A stretch of DNA of 33,021 nucleotides from Gnetum montanum (Eukaryota > Streptophyta > Gnetopsida > Gnetales > Gnetaceae). The stretch covers positions 182,966 through 215,986 of the forward strand of contig MNCI01009539.1 in NCBI GenBank assembly GCA_015680685.1, written 5' to 3'. Position numbers and translations under genes: made by a program. The notes beneath the pieces are model-generated. The model searched no databases. It was not told where the DNA came from and saw only the letters and a program-made list of their open reading frames with translations. This document shows positions 8,341 through 19,853 of this stretch, piece after piece (position 1 is the first letter of the stretch; the number at the start of each line of letters is the position of its first letter).

Positions 8341-8899
8341 CCTCAACTTCTTTTACAAAACTGGAAGGTATGGGATTATTAATTAACTTTTCTTTAATAA
8401 AAAAAATTGACTAACTTGACAAAAAATGAAGCATCTGGGTGTGTAAATCAACATATTACAAAATTGATGGTGTTCAGGACACAAAATTGAACACCATGAC
8501 ACAACTCTTTAAAAACTGGACAATATGTTCCTTGATGATGTGAAGCTTGTGAGAGAAGATCAAATAGTCCTAGGTAGTGGTGGTTCCTAAGGCTCCAAGG
8601 AACCTTCACCAGCTTCACATACTAGTAGTGGTTGAGATGGTTGTGGTTATCCTACTACTGCTGTAACTTCAAGAGGGAGGTAAAAAGCATCCAATAGTGC
8701 TTTCATTCTCTCCTCCATACTCCTAGGATCATGCACTGTTCATATAGCTTTCCTAATGTGGGTTAAAACAAGTACATCCCAAGGACACAAGAGCACTAAA
8801 AATATCTCCTTGGCATTGACAAGCTAGGAAAAAAACTATTTCTGTTAAATGTCGAATGCTCTCATTGTGTTTTTTAGCTCCTAGTAGTTATTCATCCTT
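8341..8899. other. No gene recognised; 3' untranslated part of element A
   Basis: AT-rich sequence between the LTR-like block and the extra ORF relic. I see no domain, RNA gene or clear repeat, and no unambiguous purine tract that would fix the LTR edge. Confidence 0.4.
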
Positions 8900-11000
8900 C
8901 TAGCTAGGTTCTTAATGATAGATTGTTGATCTTTGAATCATCCTATGAGAAATTCAAGTTCAACGTTAGCAGTCTCAAGCTTTTACTTGGTTTCCTTGTG
9001 GTGTTTGAACTTAGCCTCATATAGCATATATGAGCTAGCCACTTGTTTGTCCAATTTCAACCATGGTTGTTTGACTGTCAACATTGCTAGGTTTATATAA
9101 CAGAGTTTGGCCAACTCCATATACTATGTTATTTGCTAAATCTGTGACTCTTTCAAGAAAATATCTACTTTGTTACAGGTGTCAATCACACCAAGGATGG
9201 GCTATCACATCTCTCTTCCTTGCTAGAGTTGCTAGAGGGCTTCATTCACTTTTGCCTTTGTCATCTAGATTTGTTTCTCATTAATTTTCTTTTGTAAGCC
9301 AACTTGATCCCTATAGTGATTCTTTACTTTCTCAAATTTCAGGGCTTCATTCTTCCAATTAGTGATCTCAATGATATACTTTTGTCATAAGCTACATACC
9401 TCCTCTAGTGCCAAATTACAATTCTCCATGATTAATCTTGTCAGTTCAATGTTGACTCTAGCAAGCTACTCCTATTATTGATGAATGAATTTTTGCATTT
9501 GATCTCTCTAGGCATCAACATTTCACAGGAAATGATTTTACATGGTCAATGCTTCATTCTCTTGGTGCATCAAATTCAAGTCCTTCTTGATGAAATATGT
9601 TTCAACTTTAGTTGTAGACTATTTGAAGATGGTCATTATGGCTTCCTCCTCAACCTTTTGAAATCATTCTTGAAGCTATTTGATAGCTTCTTCTCTTGTC
9701 ATTATTGAGCTAAGGATTGCTTATTCTGCAAGTCAAGCATGAATTTCAGCAACCTCTGTAGCCAAGAATTGATTTTGCTCTTGGGCTATTTCTAGTTGCC
9801 CTTGCAAAATGATCCATTTGCCCCTTGCATTCAGTACCTTCGAATGGGTTGCAGTGATGCTCTTTGAAAGGTTAAAGATGTCTAGAGTTAGTTGCATAAT
9901 TCCTACCAATTGTTCAAACAAGTGTTTGTGTTGAGCTATGTTCAATTTCCCATTAACTATTCCTATGGACATCTACACATCTTGAAGTGCAAATGTCTAG
10001 TACAGAAGCCACAGGTGAATTCAATGCTTTAGCTACATAGTTAGCTACCACTTCTGTCACTGTATCCTACCCTTGTTCCTACATCACCATGATAGTTTCC
10101 TTTTCACCTTCCTCCAACCACATCAAGAAACTGATGGAATTCCTAGATATTTCTAGGAATAGATGATGTTTTGCTAGTGACACCATCACCTCTCAAGCAT
10201 TGGGATCCAACCTTGAAGGCAACTATGTTCTTTGGGTAGAGAAAATGGGACCACCTCTCTCCATCTGGCTAACTATTTTTTCCATCTTGTTAAGGTGACT
10301 CATCATTAGCTGATACACAAATGGATCTACCACACTCGTTCCTTCTTGTTGCTCTTGTTTTCTCAAGAGCTATTCTCAAATTTGACATAAATGCTCAAGG
10401 ACTATGTGGGCCTCTAGTGTTGTCTCCTAAGTGGATGGTGGTGGTGGTAGCTCCTCTTCTTGAGTGATTGTTGGTGTCTTATCTTTCATGATTTCTACCC
10501 ATGAGGTCAAGGGAGCATGCTTGAGAGTATCATTAGAATAGTGGACAATGCCTACCCTTTTGGAATGTTTTCTGATGAGGCATAGAAAGGGTAGGATCTT
10601 CCTTCCACATTCATTCTCCTTAAAGCACTTCTTGATCTCAAAATAAATTAGTTGTAAAAGGTTAATAGAAAGTTTCCCTCTTAGAGAAATGCATGCTTCG
10701 GTGGAGAAAACAATCACCTTGCTTGGCCTCACCATTAGATTGAGGTGATAGGCCATATTCTTGAAATAAATCCACTTCACCAATGTGAGCACACCATACT
10801 CCTTACAGTCCATCTCATAGCATCACTAAGTCCATTCCCTTTTCACCTCTAAATCACCGTTTGTTAATATCTCTACCAACTATGTTCCAATGTCTAGCAA
10901 CCCCAGTGCCTATGCAATAGCTTTTATTGATTAGGACACTTGAATGTCCTTGATTTTTACAATGGACCTTGACCTTTGGTTATTCTAGAAGAGATAGGTC
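8900..11000 (-). pseudogene. Extra ORF downstream of integrase in element A (coiled-coil protein relic)
   Basis: The minus strand reads as one long decayed protein. The longest open parts are 10813-10427 (128 codons) and 9972-9733 (79 codons). The N-terminal part (SINLLQLIYFEIKKCF, then LPFLCLIRKHSKRVGI) loosely recalls the putative plant transposon protein domain found in plant retroelements. A proline run (PPPPST) and a stretch VYQLMMSHLNKMEKIVSQME follow. The C-terminal part is rich in heptad-like Glu, Lys, Leu and Gln and reads as a long coiled coil (TREEAIK, LARVNIELTRLIMENCNLAL). Most breaks fall where Gln or Trp codons would be expected, as C-to-T decay of methylated DNA would give. 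Its function is unknown; position suggests an env-like or accessory ORF. Confidence 0.5.
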
Positions 11001-11539
11001 TCTCCCATGTACCATTCCCCACTAGACATGATGAGTGGCCACATGTGAGAGGCTTGTAATTATGTCTTAACATCCTCTAAATATTTTTCTAAAAATGGCC
11101 TAAAGTTCATCTCTTAAAGCATTGATCTTTGGATTTCTTAAGACTTGATGATGTCTAGGTAGGCTTGAGTTAGAGTGACCTCAGGCCTTAGCATGGGTCC
11201 ATGCACTTCTACTTATTAGGATTGTTTTGTAGGTAATTCTAAGGTCATGACACTGCTTACTAAATACCTTATTCATTTCATTCAAGGATAGGAGCACTAA
11301 GCGATTTTTTTCTAGCATCTTTAGATTGATCAATCTTTCCTTCTATGCTAAACTTAGGTCAAGGTTTAGATCATAGGCCATTGAGAGTGTACTAAGCTTG
11401 AATTAAATTAGGATCATTGGAATTTTCTTGTACACTAACTAATAGGGAGAATATTTAATAGGAAGTTTCCAAGTTAAACAATAAGCCTAGAGAGCATCAC
11501 TAAGTTTTGTACTCCAGTCCTTCCTATATTTGCTAATGG

Positions 11540-12110
11540 TTCATGTTAGTATTTTTGTAATCTCTTATTTGGTTACATTTGCTTGACTAATTTCTTGGGG
11601 GTGGTAAGGTGCTGCTAATTTATGTTCTACCCTAGAGTGTTGCATTAATTTTATAAATGTGGTACCTATGAAATGATTTCCGTTATTAGAAATTAGTGAA
11701 CATGACACCCCAAACCTATTCATAATATTTTGTTGTATAATTTGGCAATAGTGGATGATGTACAATCAGTAATGACTATTACTTCTACCCATTTTTTGTA
11801 GTATTCAACTACTACTATAATATATGCTTTCCTATTGGACATGGGTGTGATGGGACCCATGAAGTCAACACCCCATATGTTGAAAGGTTCTAGTGATTGA
11901 ATTCACTGTTTAGGACCTTCCATGCAAGTGGTCATCCCTTTGTCATGTTGACAATGTTCACAAGACCTGAATACTTGGTGGGCATACCTAAAGATTGTGG
12001 GCTAATAGTATCCTACCATAAATATTTTTATGGCCATGTGTCTCTCTACATAGTGTCCTCCACAAGGTCCTTCATAAGCATCCTAGAGAACATGCAATTG
12101 ATCTTCATTA
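11540..12110 (-). pseudogene. Element A integrase remnant
   Basis: An HHCC zinc-binding remnant, CEHCQHDKGMTTCMEGP, is read near 11960-11905. The catalytic core follows at 11765-11565: FGVSCSLISNNGNHFIGTTF, then LMQHSRVEHKLAAPYHPQ. The Asp expected in the S-D-N-G motif is Asn. The C-terminal domain is not recognisable. Frameshifts and stops separate the pieces. Confidence 0.75.
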
Positions 12111-12203
12111 GGGACATACCAATGGATCAGGCCATTGACACATACCTTGTAAAGATGTTCATTGATCTCCATGAAGTGTTGTTTTTTTTCTAAAATCCAA
12201 GTC

Positions 12204-12850
12204 CTATGGCATTTCTTGATAGAGAAGATATGTGAGGATGCCATTAAAGCATATTTCCTTTTTAGGTGTTTGTTCACTTATTGCTGTAATAAAGAGGAGT
12301 TCATTTAGAAATTGATTAGAGAGTGGGCTCTCATCCTCTTTGTTATCCCACCTTAAGCGAGAAAGGTGGTCAATGATCATATTCTCAATCCATTTTTGAT
12401 CTACCATAGTGAGATTGAATTTCTGCAAGATCACAAGCCTTCGTAGAACACAAGGGCTTGCTCTTTTCTTATTTATAAGGAAGTGAATTGTACTATATTT
12501 TGTATGGAAAAACACTTTGTAACCTAGCATACAATGTCTAAACTTTTCTAGTGCATACACCACTACCATTAATTCTTTTTCCATTGTGGTGTAGTTTAAC
12601 TGTGCTCCCACAATACTTTGGCTCAGGTAGTGGATATAATATGGAAATTTTTTATCATTCATCTATGTGAACACAACTCCCAAGGCATAGTTAGATGTAT
12701 CTATCATGATGTGGAATGGTTTAGACGAATCTTCTAGTTGTAGAATTGGTGTTTCTACGAGTTTATCCTTTAACTATTGGAATACATGTTCACATTCCTT
12801 GGTCCAAATGAAAGGTGCATAATTCTTTGTAAGCTCTACCAATAGCTTTG
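12204..12850 (-). pseudogene. Element A RNase H remnant
   Basis: A 152-codon open stretch (12662-12204) matches Ty3/gypsy RT-linked RNase H: YYIHYLSQSIVGAQLNYTTM, EKELMVVVYALEKFRHCMLG, FHTKYSTIHFLINKK, and near the end IIDHLSRLRW. The Asp expected after the H.D motif (HTDHS in relatives) is Lys. RT thumb-like sequence continues upstream to about 12850 in broken frames. Confidence 0.8.
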
Positions 12851-13620
12851 CAATCTTAGAGAAATTCTCAATAAATCATCAAAAGTAGCCACTGTGTCCA
12901 AGGAATGATTGGACATCTTTTATGATCTCTAGTTGGTGTGTTATAACTTGGATGACCCTTATTGTTTATGGGTCTACCTTAATCCCTTTGTGAAAAATTT
13001 GGTGCCCTATCACAATGCCTTCTTAGACCATCAAATGGCTCTTTTTCCAGTTGAGCCATACGTTTCTGTCTACACATCTCTTTAGTGCTTGCTTAAATCG
13101 ATCCAAGTCTTACTCAAATATACCTCCATAGGTGGAGAAGTTATCCATAAAAATTTCAACACCACTACCAATTTTTTGTTGAAAGATACTTAGGACCAAC
13201 CATTGAAATGTTGTAGGGGCATTGCATAGGCCAAATGGCATCTTACAATATGTAAAAGTTCCTTAGGGGCTTGTGAAAGTTGTCTTGGCCTTGTTTTTTA
13301 GCACAATTTGGATTTGGTTATAGGCACTATAACTATCTAAGAAACTATAATAACAATGCCCAGATATGGTATGTAATACTTGATCTACAAATAGTAAAGG
13401 AAAATGATCTTTAAATGTTTCCATATTTAACCTAAAGTTGATGCAAACATACCATTTTCCATCCTTCTTCAGTACTATTATGAGTGGGCTAACCCACTTA
13501 CTATCCAGAATTGGATAGATGAACCTTGCCTTGAGGAGTTTCTATATCCCCTTCTTGATGATTTTCTTTAATTTGGGATTCAACTATCTTTGTAGCTACC
13601 TTCTAGGCATCATGGCTAGG
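12851..13620 (-). pseudogene. Element A reverse transcriptase remnant
   Basis: The reading across stops shows TYCKMPFGLCNAPTTFQ, then VEIFMDNFSTYGG (around 13175-13131), where the catalytic FMDD is FMDN. WLNWKKSHLMV and EGIVIGHQIFHKGIKVD follow, which is the standard gypsy RT palm order. Several in-frame stops are present. Confidence 0.8.
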
Positions 13621-14199
13621 TCGATGTAGATGCGATGCTAGCATATCCTTGGATCACTTCTTATTAGTTCTTGATATGATCAAGCAAAGGTTTTTGACCA
13701 TTCATTTACCACCTTCAAAAAATTTTCTTTTTGTTCAAGAGCATGTTTAGCATTAATGATGAAGAATTTACCATTCTTTAAAAATCCACACTCTAGATCA
13801 GTTAGTAAAGGTTTTAGGTCTAAGCGCTCCTTCTTGAAGTGATTAGGAATCTCCAACTCTCTCCAATAGGTATCATCATCTTTATTAGAGAGTTGGTAAT
13901 GAATTTGTTTAATTTAGTCCATGCCTTCAACATATGCACATGTTAAGCTCTTAGTTGGCTCCATGCATATTGTGTTGCTATCTGAATCAACTATCAGCCA
14001 CTGGGTGCCCTCTTGATTTGTGGCTGCTATGTATAGACACCATTGAATATTAATTTCTTGTGCACACTAATTGCATGCTTTAATATATGTGCTCTTGATG
14101 TACTAAATATTTTGCACACAATTGCAGCTATTATCACTATATGAAATTCATAGAATATGCTTCATCTCAATTTTTCTTAGCTAATTTTCCTTGGATATT

Positions 14200-14420
14200 T
14201 CTAAGGATAGGTCCTTGGATGTTGCTTTTATTAAGAGGTGTTAGTTTCTAGGCCTTGTACATATCATGGGAGATGAGTTTAACTCTAGAACTAGAGTCAA
14301 GAAGAGCTTTGCATGGCTCTTGACCAGCAATTTGTAGATAGATGAGTAGACTTACTATGTTAGTTATTTTGTTAGGAAGATTGCCAACCTTGATCTAATT
14401 AGAAAAAATATTGGTTAACA
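14200..14420 (-). pseudogene. Element A aspartic protease remnant
   Basis: The minus strand near 14345-14270 reads LIYLQIAGQEPCKALLDSSS then RVKLI. This is the gypsy protease active-site region with DSGA changed to DSSS. The same region of element B (22690-22800) reads LIYLQITRNLPCKALLDLGF, so the two elements are relatives. Confidence 0.7.
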
Positions 14421-15243
14421 TTATAGTGTGGATCCTAGGTAGAACTTAGTTTGAAGAGCACCCAAAGGTATTTTATGCAAAGGATGAGGATGCTAGAGAT
14501 GCAAGGAGATTAGCTAGACTAGGAGAAATATCTTTTGATGTACTTTGGCCTTTGAACTCTATCCTTCCCTCATCTATGTTCTCCAAGGTTAAGTGTAATT
14601 TTTGGTAAAGGTTGTCATCCTTAGCAAAAGAAGAAGAATTTGTGTATTAAAAGATCCTTGAGAAGAAATTGGTACCCTACTCTTATCATTATTAAAATAA
14701 TGGTGTCGAGACTCTTTTGCCCTTTGAGGCTTCATAGCATGCCTCCATGCATTTTTATTTTTAGAGCTATGGTTTTGTGGGTTGATTGTCTCTAAAGTCA
14801 TGGTCTACTACCTCATACTCTAGCCTCCTAGTTCAATGCTTAGTCTCATAAGTTGGACCATAAGCATGATAGAAACAAACTGATTGAGAGGTTACAAAAT
14901 GTTTCCTTCTATATCCCTCTAGCGTAACTGTTCATCTTGATGAAGGATAAATGTGAAATAAGAATAATAAGGATTCAAATGAGCATAGACTACCCTCAAA
15001 TACTGAGGTTTCTCACTTCTAGCATTTTTAGTCTTCTTCTACTACTTTGTTGAAATTGTTATTATACAATGGAGATTCATTCTTGCAAGAAATAGCCATC
15101 ATAGTAATGTGTAGAAAGTTTTCCTTGAGATAATTTTATTATTACTAATATTTTGTATGAAAGATAAATCATTATATTTTCCTTACAATGAATTTGTTTG
15201 AATTCACTAGTTACTAATATTCAGTGCAGTTAGCTAAATTAAG
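14421..15243 (-). pseudogene. Element A gag-like region (heavily decayed)
   Basis: Position between PBS and protease is that of gag. The only open stretch (14801-14589, 70 codons) is basic and polar (NPQNHSSKNKNAWRHAMKPQ), as in a Gag C-terminus, but I find no zinc knuckle or capsid motif. The assignment rests on position. Confidence 0.4.
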
Positions 15244-15262
15244 TCCTAAACAACTATGCCAA
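15244..15262 (-). other. Degenerate primer-binding site of element A
   Basis: The minus strand reads TTGGCATAGTTGTTTAGGA. This resembles the TTGGCGCCGTTGCCGGGGA type PBS of plant Ty3/gypsy elements after several G/C-to-A/T changes. It lies directly after an LTR-like end (CTCATCA). Confidence 0.5.
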
Positions 15263-16060
15263 TGATGAGAAACAAGTACCCCCTACACCTAATCATATGA
15301 ATCACAAGTGTTCATGTGCAATCTAGTCTAATTTCATAGAGTTAGTTACTTAAGTTACCGATATTCTTAAATAGCAAATTATATAGTTGCAACTTATTGT
15401 TTTTTCAATCCATAATTTTGTTTTCACTGTACATATAGTAAAGTGTGGTTGAGGCATAAGATGTTTATTTTTATGATTATATTTTATTATATTTTTATCC
15501 TAATGTGAATTATCTATTTCCACTTGCTATACATATCCTGAACTTATATTAACATTGTTGAGTAAACAAGTGTATATTGCTTGGGGTACCAAGTATTTGC
15601 TACTAGGACTATAAGCATTAATATGTCAATCTCAAAATGGTCTTACTCACATGCTTATGATTAACTGTATTAATTACTTAAGAATATAAATTTAAATTAA
15701 AAAGTAATATTAAACTAGTCAAAGTGCTATCATGGATGTAGGAAATCTCGATTTTATTGTTATCAATGCTAATGTATCCAAGTATATGAGCATTCAAATA
15801 AAATTCTATACAATCTCATAAATCGAGGATGTGGGCACTTAGAGAAAAAATATTCTACTCTTAAACAAAGAAACTAAAAGAGTTAAACTAAGACTAAGAT
15901 CAAAAGATGCTATAAATGTGAAGAGTATGTGCATTGACATAGGCAATGACAACATTAGCATTAACATACCTATGTTAATGCATCCTAGCATGCATCAACA
16001 TAGCTTGTATTATTGATTGTTTGCATTTAGTTAGAGGTTGTGCTTCTTCATTTTATTATT
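15263..16060 (-). repeat. Element A 5' LTR (diverged)
   Basis: It shares four ordered blocks with 7380-8340. Identity is low and includes indels, so insertion is old. The far end (near 16060) is an estimate, set where similarity to the repeat cluster stops. Confidence 0.55.
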
Positions 16061-16439
16061 ATTAATATTGAAAGGGTTATATCATTTTGAAGACTATTTA
16101 CATCCATGAGTCATACACTTAAACATGTGATTTATGGATATATTCTTATAGATCTATAAGAAAACATTTTTTAGGAATAATAGAATCATTTGTTAAAAAT
16201 GATATTTAAAGATCATATATAATCTTGGCATTTAATACAAATTAAAAGTAAAATAGACTCTGGTTTCTCTCTTTAAGATATTATAAATTTTTATCAAGCA
16301 TTTTTATAGTAATCACACATTGGAAGAGTTTCATAACATGATAATACATTAGTTATTCCTTTTAATGATATACCACAAGAGATAAAAAATTACCATTAGG
16401 AAAAGTTATTGTGATAAATAACTTATATGAAGAAATGCT
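16061..16439. other. AT-rich spacer, nothing recognised
   Basis: No reading frame, repeat or RNA gene can be supported between the LTR-like block and the LINE relic. Confidence 0.4.
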
Positions 16440-17245
16440 TAAATAGGAAGGACCATTAGTATGGACTTTCAATCAAAAGAAGTTAAATTTAACTATTCAA
16501 GTGGGATTAGGAAACAAATGGTGCATTGATAAAGAAATTGCTCTCTTTAAGAAGAAGAACAAAAAGAACTCAATAATTATAGGCTTATTGGAATCAATAC
16601 TATTTTTCCAAAACTTTTACTTAGTATTATAGAGTTTATTCTTGTATTATGGGGTTGAAGAATATAATAGAAATATAAGTTTCAATGTAGGATTTATGTG
16701 GTAGCATTCTATGGTAGACCATCTCATCACTTTAAAATATCTTAATAATAAAGTTAAAGGTCCATGCAAAAAAATATTTAGTTATTTTATATATATCTCT
16801 AAGGCCCATGATTTGGCCATTTGAAATAAGTTATATAGGCACTTGAAACATTTAAAAGTTTCCAAGATGCTTTTATCTACCATTCAAAATCTTTATAAAT
16901 AGATATGTATTCAATTTACAATGATGCAAGAAAGAGTTTTATTTAATAGTTTTGTTGGTGTAAAATAAGATGTCCTCTTTCTTTTCTATATTTGAGTTAT
17001 TTATGAATAAACTTGAAGAGTGGAGGTATAAAATAATAACCGATCTTAGAATTACAATTGGAAATAGCCTTGTTAGACTCTTAATTTATATTGATGAAGT
17101 TATCTTAATTATAAATTTGATTGCATGATTGCAACAAATTCATAATATGATATTACTTTTAATGACTTTTATTAGCATTCAAAAATGAAAGTTAATTTCC
17201 AAAAACGTAAAATCATGTTTTGTTAGTTTATCTATAACAATAGTA
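16440..17245 (+). pseudogene. LINE (non-LTR) reverse transcriptase relic, plus strand
   Basis: Read across stops and shifts, the order is that of plant LINE reverse transcriptase. NNYRLIGINTIFPKLLLSII is at 16571-16630. MVDHLITLKYLNNKVKGPCK then FIYISKAHD corresponds to the finger and first catalytic region. KHLKVSKMLLSTIQNLYK follows. GVK then CPLS (around 16955-16980) is the GxKQGCPLSP motif with a stop and a 1-bp loss. RLLIYIDEVILI (around 17070-17110) is the YADD box with two changes. KVN..KRKIMF is at 17188-17220. It cannot encode an active enzyme. Confidence 0.8.
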
Positions 17246-17269
17246 AATAAGTAAAGACTAAGTGTAAAC

Positions 17270-17575
17270 CCTTGATGTAGATCCATGCTTGATTGGAAAA
17301 TTAGAAGAGATTCCATAAGCTATTCTAATTCCTTCATTCATATTTTGAATTAGTTTAATGTATTTGTCAAGGGTGGTTTTTCTTTGTAAACTCTATCAAG
17401 TAATCTTTGTGGGTACCATATCATATGCTTTTTCTAATTAAATAAAGATAACATGTATAAATTTTATCTATGTTTTCTTAATTCCTCTATTAATTATAGT
17501 ATGAAGAAAATATCCTCTATAATAGATTTCTATGGTATAAATTCAAGATGGTTTTCTAATATTGTTAACTTTGAA
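17270..17575 (-). pseudogene. LINE reverse transcriptase relic, minus strand
   Basis: The minus strand reads HLEFIP.KSIIEDIFFI, then IHVIFI.LEKAYDMVP (around 17440-17400), then KTTLDKYIKLIQNMNEGIRI and SSNFPI. These match the finger and palm of another plant LINE type (GFMPGRST..., DLEKAYDRVP, IKDMYEG...). Stops interrupt it. It abuts the plus-strand LINE relic tail to tail. Confidence 0.75.
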
Positions 17576-18585
17576 GGCATTTCTCTATGACTCACTTCCA
17601 AATCTTCATAACATTTCTTCTAAGCTAGATTTCTTTATCGTTTGCATAAGTTTGCATATCTTCTTTCCTATTATAAGTGAATTATTCAAACATGTTTATG
17701 ATGAATTACAATATTCCATTCTTTGTATAAAATGCTATGAACTACAATTTATGTATGAAATGTGTGTAAATTCACTAAACCTTGGCATTCTCAATGGAAT
17801 TATCTAGGGTTTGCCTTAACTTGCATCAACTATGTTATGGCAATGCATATCTAATAACCAACACGAAGATGATTTCCAACAATGCTTACATATCCCTAGG
17901 TCCCACCTATGCTAGCTAGTAGGCCCAAGCCATGCATGTGGTGGAACAATGCATTTAATATAGGTTAAATCATAAAGACAATTTTGTAAAAGAAGATACT
18001 TATTGTATGTCCCACGATTATAGAAGAGTAGCCCACCATTAACTTTAAAGCAAGGCCTTTCCTTTAAAAAAATGTGTATCCTCTCTTGCATTGCTATTCT
18101 CTCTTGAATTAAGATAAGGATACACACACCTTAACCCACATTTATCATAACTAAATGATCATGCATGGTGGCCATGCATATATTATTATGCATGGTGTTC
18201 AATGCGTAAAAATGGTTCACATAGTGATACCCTTGAAAAACTTATTTTAAGAGACTATTGTCTAGAGTGCCTCTCATATGGATATGAAAGCCTTATAATA
18301 GTCTCCGCTGGTAAGGACAACTTGGTGTTTTAATAGACAGAAATGATTAACAATGCTAAAAGTTTTAAGAGAGAAGAGTTTTAAAATTAAATTTAGTGCA
18401 TTGAAATGAAATAAGAAATGTTCTGTAACTAAATGTTTAAAATAACTAGTAATTTAAGAGGTGAAGGACATAAATGATACAAACAAAGGGGCTTTGTAAT
18501 TAAAGCATTTTCCTTTAATACAAATGACTACAACAGAGACTAAAGCTCTTAGCTGTTTGAACAAAAAATAAGAAAAAAAAAGGTT
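17576..18585. other. About 1 kb without a recognisable gene
   Basis: AT-rich sequence. Short frames on either strand (17562-17807 plus, 18127-17912 minus) show no family motif. A small inverted repeat ATGCATGG/CCATGCAT occurs near 18160-18180. I cannot assign an origin. Confidence 0.35.
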
Positions 18586-18938
18586 TCAACAAAGACTTAC
18601 CTCAGGATAGAGCTCAGATCTTGTCTGCAACTCAATTACCTCTTGTGCATGCTTGTTTGCTTGTGCCTCTAGGAAGCACACCTCCTTCAACAAGCCTATG
18701 CCCTCCCTACCCTGATCTGTTCCAACTTCAAATAGAACTCCTTTTTTTTTATAGCACCTCCAAGATTGGTCCATAATGAATCCAGAAAAAGGATTTTTAA
18801 GACTGCTTGGCTCGGCCTGCCCAAAATCATCCCCCTTTTTAAATGTGGGGATGTTTTTATGAGTTCTGATTTTCCCTCCTTTAGTTTGGCACCTCAACTT
18901 CTAACTCCTTCACTCCTGTTGAAACCAGCCCATGAAAG
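18586..18938 (-). other. Unassigned 103-codon frame flanking the compact LTR element
   Basis: The minus-strand frame 18897-18586 encodes a polar peptide, with a helical C-terminus (LLKEVCFLEAQANKHAQEVI). I do not recognise it. Base composition is less AT-rich than the left side. The compact LTR element is inserted at its upstream side, so it may be an exon remnant of the locus whose other side is at 21157-22070, but that is a guess. Confidence 0.25.
18934..18938. other. Target-site duplication, left copy (GAAAG)
   Basis: GAAAG directly precedes TGTTGATACC of the left LTR. The same five bases follow the right LTR end at 21152-21156. A 5-bp duplication is normal for LTR retrotransposon integration. 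Confidence 0.9.
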
Positions 18939-19067
18939 TGTTGATACCAACACGCCCATGCTTGCTTGGCATGGGGCCTTTGTTTATGTTTTTTTTTAAA
19001 AAAAAGAAGAAAAAAAAATAAAAATAAAAATAAAAAAAATATTAGTTACCCTAACCCTAAAATTGGC

Positions 19068-19076
19068 TATAAAAAA
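19068..19076 (+). promoter_or_regulatory. TATA box of the compact element, left LTR
   Basis: GGC-TATAAAAAA-GCC is preceded by ATTGG and by ACCCTAACCCTAAA (19048-19061), which resembles a plant telo-box. The right LTR has the same arrangement with TATA at 20107-20115. A short U3 (about 130 bp) and a long transcribed R-U5 are implied. Confidence 0.6.
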
Positions 19077-19233
19077 GCCATCAAGGTCATGGAGTTGGAG
19101 GGGAGGGAGAGGAGAAGTTAGGTCAGGAAGCCCTAGCCCAATGAGGCAAGGGCCATGAAGCCATGGACTGACCCTTCTCTCTCCCTGGGTGGTTGCCAAT
19201 GGTTTCTCTTTCTTTCTTTTTTTCCAGTAATGG

Positions 19234-19415
19234 GCAATTTGGGTGGTTGGACATCGACATATTTTCTTTTATTTACTGAGCAATTTGGGCGGTTGGACGT
19301 CAGCAGATTTTCTTTTATTTTCTAAGAAATTTGGACGGTTGGACGTCAGCAGATTTTCTTTTATTTTCTGAGCAATTTGGGTGGTTGGATGTCAGCAGAT
19401 TTTCTTTTATTTTCA
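19234..19415 (+). repeat. 46-bp minisatellite in the left LTR, 4 units
   Basis: Units start at 19234, 19280, 19326 and 19372. Each carries GCAATTTGGGCGGTTGGACG followed by a CAGCAGATTTTCTTTTATTT block. The last unit is incomplete. Units are contiguous with no spacers. Confidence 0.92.
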
Positions 19416-19798
19416 GCAGATGGCATGTGGTTCTTTCTATCTTCTTTTATTTCAGCAGATGGCAAGTGGTGGTGGTGGATTTATATTTATGCAGTTGGCG
19501 GTTCACAGGGCATTGGTGATGTTTGATCGCAACTACACATGATTCTTGCAGCAACATAACCATGCATCCTGTTGATGGATCTTCTCTTCATCTTCTTTTA
19601 TTTCAACAAATGACATGTGGTGGTGGTGGATTTATATTTATGTAGTTGGTGATAGCTACACATGATTCTTGCAGCAACATAACCATGCATCCTATCGATG
19701 GTTCCTGTTTCTCTCTTCTTTAGTTTTTCTTTTCATGCTTTATTTCTCTCTATATTTTTTTTTCTCTCTCTCACTTGGTCACATGGCTCTCTCCAGCT

Positions 19799-19853
19799 GA
19801 GACTATTCCCGGGTTTCCATACCCATATGGGAGGCGCCCTAGGCAATAGTCTC
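19799..19853 (+). other. Conserved hairpin near the left LTR end
   Basis: GAGACTATT (19799-19807) is the reverse complement of AATAGTCTC (19845-19853). Between them lies CCCATATGGG. The right LTR keeps both arms (21047-21055 and 21093-21101), while bases in the loop vary. It would be present in the RNA, so a dimerisation, packaging or 3'-end role is possible but unproven. Confidence 0.6.

Larger units (their letters stand above)
7380..16060 (-). mobile_element. Element A: decayed Ty3/gypsy retrotransposon
   Basis: On the minus strand, in order: an LTR-like block (about 16060-15263), a degenerate PBS, a gag-like area (15000-14400), protease (about 14300), RT (13620-12850), RNase H (12850-12204), integrase (12110-11540), a long extra ORF relic (11000-8900) and a second LTR-like block (8340-7380). 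The gag-PR-RT-RH-IN order is that of Ty3/gypsy elements. All coding parts carry many stops and frameshifts, so it is old and inert. The outer limits are estimates. Confidence 0.75.

Noticed and set aside
9084-9708. Plus-strand frames 9084-9284 and 9478-9708
   Set aside because: The minus strand in this area reads as a coherent decayed coiled-coil protein; the plus frames are complementary shadows.
18996-19199. Frames inside the compact element LTRs (for example 19199-18996 minus, 19331-19519 plus, 20513-20743 plus)
   Set aside because: They are made of homopolymer tracts or minisatellite units, differ between the two LTRs, and have no protein similarity.
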